DNA of 6,324 nucleotides, from contig DEWI01000151.1 in NCBI GenBank assembly GCA_002363575.1, positions 1 to 6,324 of the forward strand, given 5' to 3'. A program made the position numbers and the translations under genes. Numbering within the stretch: the stretch's first letter is position 1; every line of letters starts with the position of its first letter. This stretch comes from Verrucomicrobia bacterium UBA3214. Lineage in GTDB: Bacteria > Verrucomicrobiota > Kiritimatiellia > RFP12 > UBA1067. The notes beneath the pieces are model-generated. The model searched no databases. It saw only the letters and a list, made by a program, of their open reading frames with translations, and was not told the origin of the DNA. Below are positions 1 to 6,092 of the stretch, one piece after another.

Positions 1-1051
1 CGATGCCGATCAGCGCCTGCGGGCCGTAGATGAAGAAGCCTGTTCCCATCAAGAGCGCGGTTGCCTGCCAAATGGGCGCTCCCGAATGGAGTTTCCAGAA
101 TCCAAGCGCGCAGAGGCCGGCGAAAAGCATGCAGAATACGCACGTCCGCACGCCCCTGCCCTTGAAAACCTTGTCCGTGAACCACCCTGCGAAGATCGTG
201 CCCACAACGCCGGCGAGTTCGAAGGCGATGACCATCAAGCCGCCCTTCGAAACGTCGATGCCCTTGTACTCCTTCAAGAACGTCGGGCCCCAGTCGAGGA
301 AACCGAACCTTACGACATACACAAAGAAATTGGCGAGCGCGCAAAGCCAGATGACTTTATTGGTGAAGACAAGGCGGCGGCGATCCGCATCCGTCACCTT
401 GCGGACAGGGGCGGCGTCGCTGCCGCGCACGTCGGAAAGATCCAGTTCCGGCAGTCCATCCTCGGCAGGGCCGTCTTTGACGAAGAAGAAGCAGAATACC
501 GCCGCAAGGGCGGCAAGCGCCGCCGGGACGTAGAAGCACCAACGCCATCCGAAGCCGATCGCGAACAGGAGAGAACAAAGCCCGAGAGCGAGCGCGGAGC
601 CGAACGAGTGCGACGTATTCCAAATCGACATCTTCGTCGCAAGTTCTTTCGGATGAATCCAATGCGTCAGCATCTTCGCGCACGGAGGGAAGCCCATGCC
701 TTGCGTCCAGCCATTCAAAATCCAGAAAGCCGCGAAAAGGATGGTGACCGAAGAACAGCCGAACAATAGATTCGCTATCGCCGAAAGCGCCAGCCCGATC
801 GTCATGAAAACGCGCCCGTTGAGCTTGTCCGCCCAGAAGCCGTTTGCGAAGCGGCTGATTCCGTAGAGCACGCCGTGGATGGTGAGAATCGTGCCGATCG
901 TCTCCTTTGTTATCACGCCTTCCTCGAGCATTCCGGGCTGCGCCATGGACAGATTCTTGCGCGTGATGTAGAAAAACGCATAGGCGATCATGCTGCAGAC
1001 GATGAAGTTCCACTGTCTGCGCTTGAATCTCTTCGCTTCATCCTTATCCAT
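1..1051 (-). CDS. glpT: GlpT-type glycerol-3-phosphate:phosphate antiporter (MFS), C-terminus cut off by window edge
   Basis: An inner-membrane antiporter of the organophosphate:phosphate family that would import G3P in exchange for phosphate. The first 350 residues are present; the family is about 450 long, so roughly the last 100 are missing. Segments recalled from E. coli GlpT recur in order: ITRKN (residues 30-33 include R31), GWTQGMGFPPC (114-124), SIWNTSHSFG (142-151), NKVIWLCALANFFVYVVR (231-248), FLDWGPT (251-257) and FIYGP near the end. R31, H148 and R248 align with GlpT R45, H165 and R269, which form the phosphate-binding site. The residue aligned with GlpT K80 is R67. Hydrophobic stretches alternate as in MFS proteins, with a charged central loop around 190-230. 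The start is chosen for a strong AAGGAGG seven bases upstream. It is the last visible gene of the operon, 155 bases after the phosphatase gene. UhpT-like or UhpC-like specificity cannot be excluded without the C-terminal half; the phosphodiesterase and dehydrogenase neighbours favour G3P. Confidence 0.93.
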   Translation of the reverse strand, partial: MDKDEAKRFKRRQWNFIVCSMIAYAFFYITRKNLSMAQPGMLEEGVITKETIGTILTIHGVLYGISRFANGFWADKLNGRVFMTIGLALSAIANLLFGCSSVTILFAAFWILNGWTQGMGFPPCAKMLTHWIHPKELATKMSIWNTSHSFGSALALGLCSLLFAIGFGWRWCFYVPAALAALAAVFCFFFVKDGPAEDGLPELDLSDVRGSDAAPVRKVTDADRRRLVFTNKVIWLCALANFFVYVVRFGFLDWGPTFLKEYKGIDVSKGGLMVIAFELAGVVGTIFAGWFTDKVFKGRGVRTCVFCMLFAGLCALGFWKLHSGAPIWQATALLMGTGFFIYGPQALIGI

Positions 1052-1058
1052 GCTGATT

Positions 1059-1065
1059 CCTCCTT
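1059..1065 (-). promoter_or_regulatory. Strong Shine-Dalgarno site of glpT
   Basis: The minus strand reads AAGGAGG, followed by seven bases and then ATG. It is the best ribosome-binding site in the window and fixes the antiporter start. It also suggests that glpT is translated independently of the distant upstream stop codon. Confidence 0.85.
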
Positions 1066-1166
1066 GTAACGGTTTTTGCCGGCCCTCGCGCGGCGTTGCG
1101 CCCTGCTGGTTCCCGCCGCCTTCGGGCTCCGGCCTGTCCTGGTGCTGAAATTGTCAAAATGTTTTT

Positions 1167-1179
1167 CCGGCGCCGCCGG
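1167..1179 (-). other. GC-only hairpin in the phosphatase-glpT gap
   Basis: A perfect inverted repeat, CCGGC-GGC-GCCGG on the minus strand, lies about 30 bases after the phosphatase stop. An alternative fold, GGCGC with GCGCC, uses positions 1169-1185. Five A residues follow the hairpin, then CATTTTG, so there is no direct U-tract and it is not a canonical terminator. It could slow polymerase or protect the upstream mRNA. The rest of the 155-base gap (1052-1206) is GC-rich, with other weak hairpins and no open frame I would support. Confidence 0.4.
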
Positions 1180-1206
1180 CGCGCCACGAGATCGCGAGAG
1201 CGATGC

Positions 1207-2064
1207 TCAAGGGCGGGCGCCCGGCTGCGCGACCTTGTCGAAAGTCTCGACGACGATGGCGGGCGGCGTGCCTTTGTAGAGCGCAAGATCTTCGCGCGTC
1301 GTCTCCCCGGAAAGCACGCAGACGAAATCCACGCCGGCATTGTCGGCAATCGCCTTGTCGGTATAGAGCCTGTCGCCGACCACGGCTATCTCCTCCGGCT
1401 TGAAGCGCGCCAGCACCGGCGCCAGGAGCGTTGGCGAAGGCTTGCCGAATACATGGCTCGGCTTCATGCCGTTCGTAGTCTCCAACAGGCGCATCATACC
1501 GCCAATATCCGGGATCGGGCCGCGTTCGGACGGGCAGCAGTTGTCGGGATGCGTCGCCACGAAATCGACGGGCGTTTGATTGCGCGTACGCACCGGGCAC
1601 ATCGGCGACGGCGGAGTGTTGCGCATGTTCCAGAGCGCGGCGGCGTCCGCCAGCTTCGCGTACGTCAGCTCCTTGTCGTAGGTAAGCGCGATCAGCTCGT
1701 TGCGCTCGGGATCGAACTCGAAGCTGACGCCGGCGTCGGCGAGGCGCGAAGCCATATGGGCTTTGACTTTTTCGCTTGCCAGCAGATACACCGACTTGAA
1801 GCCCTTCTCGCGGATGTACGCTTCGAGCGTTATAAGCGGCGTCAAAATCTGCTCTGGCGTCACGGGGATGTTCGCGCCGGCGATTTTCACCATGTACTCT
1901 TCCGGGCACTTGGACGTGTTGTTGGTCAAGTAGAAAAACGAGAACCGTCCCGACCGCGTGCCATCGATAACGAAATCGACGGCGGAGCGAATCGGCTCCG
2001 GGCCCATGAACAGCGTGCCGTCGAGATCGCAGACGAACGCCTTCTTCTTGCTTAGTTCGAACAT
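1207..2064 (-). CDS. HAD-IIA (NagD/phosphoglycolate phosphatase type) sugar-phosphate phosphatase
   Basis: A cytosolic Mg-dependent phosphatase of the haloacid dehalogenase superfamily, 285 residues, within the usual family length. All four HAD motifs are visible: DLDGT with nucleophile D13 and general acid D15; LTNNTS with T47 and N48; GKPSP with K208; and VVGDRLYTDKA with D231 and D236. The GDRLYTD form, and a C2 cap containing ATHPDNCCPSERG (170-182), place it in the NagD/HAD-IIA branch. The family includes 2-phosphoglycolate and glycerol-3-phosphate phosphatases such as mycobacterial Rv1692, so in this operon G3P or a related three-carbon phosphate is a reasonable inferred substrate. Cap residues about 145-165, rich in Pro, Met and Arg, look longer than the family pattern I recall. 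The gene lies 46 bases after DUF1667. There is no clear Shine-Dalgarno before its ATG, but the next Met (M20) falls after the catalytic motif, so this start is needed. Confidence 0.9.
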   Translation of the reverse strand: MFELSKKKAFVCDLDGTLFMGPEPIRSAVDFVIDGTRSGRFSFFYLTNNTSKCPEEYMVKIAGANIPVTPEQILTPLITLEAYIREKGFKSVYLLASEKVKAHMASRLADAGVSFEFDPERNELIALTYDKELTYAKLADAAALWNMRNTPPSPMCPVRTRNQTPVDFVATHPDNCCPSERGPIPDIGGMMRLLETTNGMKPSHVFGKPSPTLLAPVLARFKPEEIAVVGDRLYTDKAIADNAGVDFVCVLSGETTREDLALYKGTPPAIVVETFDKVAQPGARP

Positions 2065-2110
2065 GCTGGAAATGCCGTATGGGGTTTGCTGATGCCGGTA
2101 GTGCCGCGGC

Positions 2111-2455
2111 CTACATATTCGCAGTCGCGACTATATCGATACCGGTGGAAGCCACATCGGGAATGATGACATCGCCGATTTTCACCGGCAGCTGCACCGT
2201 CGTCTGATGCAGCGCGAAGAGGACATCGTTTATCTTTCCCTTCGGCACGGCGACGCGCGTCTTCACCGGCAGAGGTTTGCGCATCCCGGCCACGCGCACA
2301 AGGCCCGTTACCATTCGCGTGGGGTTCACGATTTCCGCCTTCGCATAGACCGCGCCGCGCGCGCACGCATTCCCGCTGACGGCGACATTGCCGTCCGCGG
2401 ACTTTTCCACTTCCATCTCGCATCCGCGAGGGCAGTTGATGCAAATCATCTTCAT
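2111..2455 (-). CDS. DUF1667 four-cysteine protein, probable redox partner of the upstream flavoprotein
   Basis: A small protein of 114 residues matching the DUF1667 family over its whole length. It begins with a CxxCPxGC-type motif (C5, C8, C12) and has a fourth cysteine, C31, in GNACARG. It then has NPTRMVTG (43-50), LPVKT (64-68) and the end motif GDVIIPDVASTGIDIVAT, all hallmarks of the family as I recall it. Four conserved cysteines suggest metal or iron-sulfur binding, though this is not shown by sequence alone. In other bacteria this family is usually encoded beside a GlpA-like dehydrogenase and an FAD/NAD(P) oxidoreductase, as here. I infer that it is an electron-transfer or assembly subunit, perhaps doing part of what GlpC does in E. 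coli. There is no signal peptide or membrane segment, so it is probably cytosolic. The start follows an AGAGGAG site at eight-base spacing, and the gap to the upstream stop is only 20 bases. Confidence 0.92.
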   Translation of the reverse strand: MKMICINCPRGCEMEVEKSADGNVAVSGNACARGAVYAKAEIVNPTRMVTGLVRVAGMRKPLPVKTRVAVPKGKINDVLFALHQTTVQLPVKIGDVIIPDVASTGIDIVATANM

Positions 2456-2463
2456 GATAGAGA

Positions 2464-2470
2464 CTCCTCT
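2464..2470 (-). promoter_or_regulatory. Shine-Dalgarno site of the DUF1667 gene
   Basis: AGAGGAG on the minus strand sits eight bases before the ATG at 2455 and directly after the stop codon of the flavoprotein gene. It selects this start over a longer in-frame extension (ATG at 2569) whose extra 38 residues are arginine-rich, overlap the flavoprotein gene and do not resemble the family. Confidence 0.8.
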
Positions 2471-2475
2471 CGGTT

Positions 2476-4986
2476 TTAGCGCCCCGCGCCGGCGAACGAG
2501 CGTGCGGCGAGCGCCGCGGCGTAGCGGGCGGCGGAACGCCCGGCGATTTCGCTGTCCCTGCTCACCCAATCGACAAGATCGTACACCCTGACGACATTGC
2601 CGCCAGCGAAAATCCCGGGCACGCTTGTGGCCATGTTCTCATCGACGCGCGGGCCGCGCGTCGCCTTGTCCATCTCCACGCCGGCCTTCTTCGTGAGTTC
2701 GTTCTCGGGAATCAAGCCGCAGGAAAGCACGAGCGTGTCGCAGTCGAAATGCATCTCCGTGCCGGGGATAGGTTTGAGATGTTCATCGACCTTCGAAACC
2801 TTTACGCCGGTCACGTGCTCGCGCCCTTCCACGTCTGTCACCGTATGCGACAGGAGAAGCGGGATGTCGTAGTCGTTCAAGCACTGCACGACGTTGCGCA
2901 TGAGCCCGGAAGATTTCGGCATGATCTCCACGCACGCGAGGACTTTCGCGCCGGAGAACGTAAGACGGCGCGCCATGATCAAACCAATGTCTCCGGAGCC
3001 GAGGATTACGACGCGGCGACCGGGCATTATGCCGTCCATGTTGACGAGCCTCTGCACTGTTCCGGCGGTATATACCCCTGCCGGGCGCGTTCCCGGCGTC
3101 ATCAGAGCGCCGCGCGGACGCTCGCGGCAGCCCATCGCCAGCACGACGGAGCGCGTGCGGTAGATCTTCAAGCCGCCGCGCGGCGACATCGCCGTCACTT
3201 TCGCGCCGCCTTCCGCCTGCGGCTCGATCGCTAGCACCATCGTGCCGCAGACGATCGGCACGCCGAGCGCTTCGGCTTTATCGACAAATCGCTGCGCGTA
3301 TTCCGGTCCGGTCAGCTCTTCCTTGAAGCGATGGAGACCGAAACCATTGTGAATGCACTGTTGCAAAATCCCGCCCGGCGCGTCGTCGCGCTCGATCACA
3401 ATGACGCGCGCGGCGCCGTCTTCCTTCGCTGCGCACGCCGCCGCGAGTCCGGCAGGGCCTGCGCCGACAACGAGGACGTCGAGCGTTGCGTCGTCTGCGC
3501 GATCATCGCCAGCTTCATCGCCGGCGGCACGCTTGACGAGCGCCTTCGGCGCGGTCTTGCGCGAAACGAGAAACGCCTCCGGCTGGAGAGCAAGTTCGGA
3601 ACCGAGCAATTCAATAAGGCGCGGCGTGCAGAAGCCGCCTTGGCAGCGTCCCATACCGCTGCGCGTGCGGCGCTTGATGCCATCTAGCGTGCGCGCGCCG
3701 ACTCTCGCGCGGATGGCCGCGCGTATCTCGCCCTCCGTGACATCCTCGCAGCGGCAGACCACGCGGCCGAACGACGGATCGCGCGCGACAAGTTCCGCGA
3801 GTTCGCCGGGCTTCATCTCGCGCGTCTTCGGCCACCACGAGACGTCTTTGGAAAAGAGCGAAGGATTCTTCTTCGAGACGCCGAGGCTGCCGGCGACTTC
3901 GCCGGCCAGAAAGACCGCTATGGCCGGCGCAGACGTCAGGCCCGGAGATTCGACGCCGACGGCGTTGAAGAATCGCGGCGCGCCTTCGGCTTCGCCTAGT
4001 ATGAAGTCGCCGACGGTCGTCTCGTGCGCGCGCAGACCGGAGAATTCCGCGATGACTTTGCCGAGCGGCAGGCCCGGCCACGTGCGGCGCGCGCCCTCCT
4101 TCACTTTCTCCAAACCCTCGAAAGTCGTAGCCTTGTCTTCCTTGTCGGGGATGTCCTCGGCTGTCGGGCCGACGATCAGCGTGCCGTCAACCGTCGGGGA
4201 AACGAGAATGCCCTTGCCCATCTTGCCGGGGCATTGGAACATTGTCGAGCGGAACGCGCCTTCTTCGTCGCGGTCGATCATCAAATACTCGCCGCGCCGC
4301 GCCGCTATCGAATACTTCTTCGGGCTGACGAGGTTGTTCAGTTCGTCGGAGTGTATGCCGGCGCAGTTCACAACCGCGCGCGTCTCGAACACCCTGCCGT
4401 CGGCGCACGCGATGCGATAGACGAAATCGCCGCCGCCATCACCGGACGCCGCTACACGCTCGATATTCTCCACCTTCGCATCAAAGAAGAACGTGGCGCC
4501 GTTGGCCGCGGCGTTCTCCGCGGAGCGGAACGTCAGATCGTACGGGCAGCAGATGCCGCCCGTCGGCGCCCAGAGCGCCGCCGTGGCCTCGCTTGAAACA
4601 TTCGGCTCGCGGCGCCGCAATTCTTCCCGGGAAAGGATTTCGGTGGGCACGCCATTCTCTTCGCCGCGCGCCTTCAATTCCTGAAGATGCCGCTCGTCCT
4701 GTTCGCCGAACGCCAGCACAAGCGAGCCATTGCGGATGAACGGCGTCTTCAGCTCGCGGCAGACGTCTTCGAAAAGACGGTTTCCGAGAACATTGTATTT
4801 CGCTTTGTTCGATCCGGGCTTGGCGTCGAAACCGGCATGGACGATCGCGCTATTCGCTTTCGAAGCGCCTTCGGCGACATCGCTGCCGGCTTCGAGCACC
4901 GCCAGGCGGAGATTCCAGCGCGAGAGCTCGCGTGCCGTCTGGCAACCGACGACACCCGCGCCAATGACTATTGCATCGTATTTCAT
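2476..4986 (-). CDS. Fused GlpA-like dehydrogenase + BFD [2Fe-2S] domain + FAD/NAD(P) oxidoreductase (836 aa)
   Basis: A single-chain flavoprotein likely to oxidise G3P to dihydroxyacetone phosphate and pass the electrons on internally. Residues 1-370 are a DAO-type FAD dehydrogenase: GAGVVG at 9-14, E32 for the FAD ribose, AIVHAGFD at 47-54 and the substrate-side GLRAHETT at 317-324. Residues 408-460 are a BFD-like domain with C411-x-C413 and C448-x4-C453, a [2Fe-2S] pattern also present at the GlpA C-terminus. After a charged linker (485-500), residues 503-825 form a second oxidoreductase: FAD motif GAGPAG at 508-513, NAD(P) motif ILGSGDIG at 661-668 and the closing FAD motif GIFAGGN at 791-797. 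No CxxC redox disulfide is seen; C544 and C620 lie in family-typical positions. No signal peptide is present, so it is cytosolic or peripherally bound. E. coli GlpA is about 540 residues and lacks the third module. The ATG is the only sensible start, with a stop four codons upstream, although no Shine-Dalgarno precedes it. The first domain also resembles LhgO (L-2-hydroxyglutarate oxidase), so the substrate is inferred from context. Confidence 0.93.
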   Translation of the reverse strand: MKYDAIVIGAGVVGCQTARELSRWNLRLAVLEAGSDVAEGASKANSAIVHAGFDAKPGSNKAKYNVLGNRLFEDVCRELKTPFIRNGSLVLAFGEQDERHLQELKARGEENGVPTEILSREELRRREPNVSSEATAALWAPTGGICCPYDLTFRSAENAAANGATFFFDAKVENIERVAASGDGGGDFVYRIACADGRVFETRAVVNCAGIHSDELNNLVSPKKYSIAARRGEYLMIDRDEEGAFRSTMFQCPGKMGKGILVSPTVDGTLIVGPTAEDIPDKEDKATTFEGLEKVKEGARRTWPGLPLGKVIAEFSGLRAHETTVGDFILGEAEGAPRFFNAVGVESPGLTSAPAIAVFLAGEVAGSLGVSKKNPSLFSKDVSWWPKTREMKPGELAELVARDPSFGRVVCRCEDVTEGEIRAAIRARVGARTLDGIKRRTRSGMGRCQGGFCTPRLIELLGSELALQPEAFLVSRKTAPKALVKRAAGDEAGDDRADDATLDVLVVGAGPAGLAAACAAKEDGAARVIVIERDDAPGGILQQCIHNGFGLHRFKEELTGPEYAQRFVDKAEALGVPIVCGTMVLAIEPQAEGGAKVTAMSPRGGLKIYRTRSVVLAMGCRERPRGALMTPGTRPAGVYTAGTVQRLVNMDGIMPGRRVVILGSGDIGLIMARRLTFSGAKVLACVEIMPKSSGLMRNVVQCLNDYDIPLLLSHTVTDVEGREHVTGVKVSKVDEHLKPIPGTEMHFDCDTLVLSCGLIPENELTKKAGVEMDKATRGPRVDENMATSVPGIFAGGNVVRVYDLVDWVSRDSEIAGRSAARYAAALAARSFAGAGR

Positions 4987-5023
4987 CGAGATCAGTTATT
5001 GTTGGAATGCCTGTTGAAAGTGG

Positions 5024-5036
5024 TGTTCCGCGAACA
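5024..5036 (-). other. Short perfect palindrome between the phosphodiesterase and flavoprotein genes
   Basis: TGTTC-GCG-GAACA on the minus strand is a five-base-pair stem with a three-base loop, lying within the 61-base gap. No U-run follows, so it is not a terminator. It may be an mRNA stem separating the two cistrons or may be chance. The rest of the gap holds no clear ribosome-binding site for the flavoprotein start. Confidence 0.35.
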
Positions 5037-5047
5037 GGTATGCACGG

Positions 5048-5920
5048 TTATTTCCCGGCGGCAAGCGGTGCCTTCCCGGCGTTCCAGTCGTCGAGCTGCT
5101 TTTTCGCGCAGTTTGTGGTGACCGTCTGCACGCCGCGGCGGAACGCTTCCACCGTATCGGAAAGTTTGTCCACCGTCCAGACGTGGAATTCGAAGCCGGC
5201 ATTCCTGACCGCGCTTACATATTCCGCCGTGACGATTTTCCTGACGTAGCAGCAATCGACGCCATCGACGCCGAGTTTCTTCAGCTTCGCGATCAAAACC
5301 TCCGGCTTTGCATAGCCTTTTTTCTTCGGCGACACAAGCAAATACACCTTGTATTCTGGCATGGCTTTCTTGAGCGCCGCGCAAGTCGCTTCATTGAACG
5401 AAATGAAGAGCGCATTCTCCGGAGTGGCGCGCTTCTGGGCGGCGAATATCTTCTTGACCGGCTCGACTATCTCGGGACCGGTCTTGACTTCCACGAAAAT
5501 CTTTCTGCCGTCCCTCGCGAGCTCGAGGACTTCTTCGAGAAGCGCGGGGCGCGTGCCGGCGAACTTGGAGCCTTTCCATTTGCCCCACGAGCCGACATCG
5601 AGCGCCGCCACTTCTTCCCAGCTCGCTTCGCTGCACTTGTTGGTATTGGCACCGGCCGTCGTGCGCGTCAAATCATGGTCGTGGAACGTGAAGACGCGCC
5701 CGTCCTTCGTAAGATAGATATCGCACTCGAAGCCGAAACCGCGGGAAACCGCCATCTCGTACGCCGGGAGGGTGTTTTCCGGCGCGTCCATAGACTCTCC
5801 GCGATGCGAAATAAGCGTCGTCTGCGAAGGTACGGAAATCTGCGCCGCGCCGGCCAGCGCCGCCGCTCCGCATGCCGCCGCAAAAACACTTGCACGTTTG
5901 AAAATCGCTCTTGTGAACAT
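5048..5920 (-). CDS. Exported glycerophosphodiester phosphodiesterase (GDPD family)
   Basis: A secreted hydrolase that would split glycerophosphodiesters, such as glycerophosphocholine or glycerophosphoethanolamine, into G3P and an alcohol. It has 290 residues. The N-terminus has R4, K8 and R9, then an alanine-rich hydrophobic core and ALAGAAQ, giving signal-peptidase cleavage near residues 23-26. C17 does not sit in a good lipobox, so a lipoprotein is less likely. The GDPD barrel has HRG (39-41), ENT (48-50), metal ligands E65 and D67, the second catalytic histidine in FHDHDLTRTT (H80), VEVKTG (E144, K146), HVWTV (246-250) and the final TTN (268-270). The compact domain, without a long insert after the second histidine, resembles cytosolic UgpQ more than the longer periplasmic GlpQ, yet it carries an export signal. 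The start follows AAAGGA at six bases; longer in-frame starts would put a 42-residue tail before the signal peptide. It is the first gene of the operon, behind the candidate promoter. Confidence 0.93.
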   Translation of the reverse strand: MFTRAIFKRASVFAAACGAAALAGAAQISVPSQTTLISHRGESMDAPENTLPAYEMAVSRGFGFECDIYLTKDGRVFTFHDHDLTRTTAGANTNKCSEASWEEVAALDVGSWGKWKGSKFAGTRPALLEEVLELARDGRKIFVEVKTGPEIVEPVKKIFAAQKRATPENALFISFNEATCAALKKAMPEYKVYLLVSPKKKGYAKPEVLIAKLKKLGVDGVDCCYVRKIVTAEYVSAVRNAGFEFHVWTVDKLSDTVEAFRRGVQTVTTNCAKKQLDDWNAGKAPLAAGK

Positions 5921-5926
5921 TATTTT

Positions 5927-5932
5927 TCCTTT
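5927..5932 (-). promoter_or_regulatory. Shine-Dalgarno site of the phosphodiesterase gene
   Basis: AAAGGA on the minus strand ends six bases before the ATG at 5920. It supports the start that places the signal peptide at the extreme N-terminus. Confidence 0.7.
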
Positions 5933-5952
5933 CTCGTTTGCCTGTGCGTCAT

Positions 5953-5981
5953 AGTTTACCATTCCTCGCATGGCGCGCCAA
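5953..5981 (-). promoter_or_regulatory. Candidate sigma-70 promoter of the G3P salvage operon
   Basis: On the minus strand TTGGCG (5981-5976) and TAAACT (5958-5953) are separated by exactly 17 bases. Each matches four of six consensus bases, and a TG one base before the -10 box gives an extended -10. Transcription would start near 5946, leaving a leader of about 26 bases that contains the ribosome-binding site. A second -10-like TATTAT at 6043-6038 lacks a matching -35. The call is by eye only. Confidence 0.5.
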
Positions 5982-5993
5982 GTGACTCCGTGT

Positions 5994-6019
5994 TGCAATT
6001 TACGCCACGACGAATTGCA
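5994..6019 (-). repeat. Inverted repeat TGCAATT-N12-AATTGCA upstream of the operon promoter
   Basis: Two perfect seven-base arms separated by 12 bases, centred at 6006.5, about 60 bases upstream of the inferred transcription start. An activator bound there would sit on the DNA face used by class I activators; if the upstream TATTAT is the real -10, the dyad would instead be a downstream operator. The sequence does not match the CRP consensus or the E. coli GlpR operator as I recall them. A seven-base dyad of this spacing can arise by chance in a gap of this size. Confidence 0.35.
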
Positions 6020-6092
6020 TTTCCGCCCGGTGAATGCATAATACATCCCCCGGGCGCGACGGAATGGGCGCTATTTTGGATGAAAGCGTATC

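Noticed and set aside
86..769. Plus-strand open frame of 227 codons opposite glpT
   Set aside because: It is charged, repetitive-looking sequence without domain signs; the minus strand encodes a convincing GlpT.
1152..1157. Perfect TTGACA -35 hexamer on the minus strand in the phosphatase-glpT gap
   Set aside because: No -10-like sequence lies 15 to 19 bases downstream; that region is all GC-rich (GACAGGCCGG). A promoter for glpT alone is not supported.
1096..2055. Plus-strand open frame of 319 codons opposite the HAD phosphatase gene
   Set aside because: It is arginine- and histidine-rich, resembles no family, and lies wholly over a gene with all HAD motifs. GC-rich codon bias keeps the mirror frame open.
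3353..4420. Plus-strand open frame of 355 codons opposite the flavoprotein gene
   Set aside because: Its composition is Ser/Arg/Pro-rich with no recognisable domain, and the minus strand encodes clear FAD and iron-sulfur motifs across the same bases.
6038..6043. TATTAT box as an alternative -10 for the operon
   Set aside because: It matches five of six -10 bases, but nothing like a -35 lies 15 to 18 bases upstream. It is kept only as a remark under the main promoter.
5921..6046. Longer phosphodiesterase start at 6046, adding 42 residues
   Set aside because: The extra residues would precede a clear signal peptide, the frame would cover the promoter, and a ribosome-binding site marks the start at 5920.
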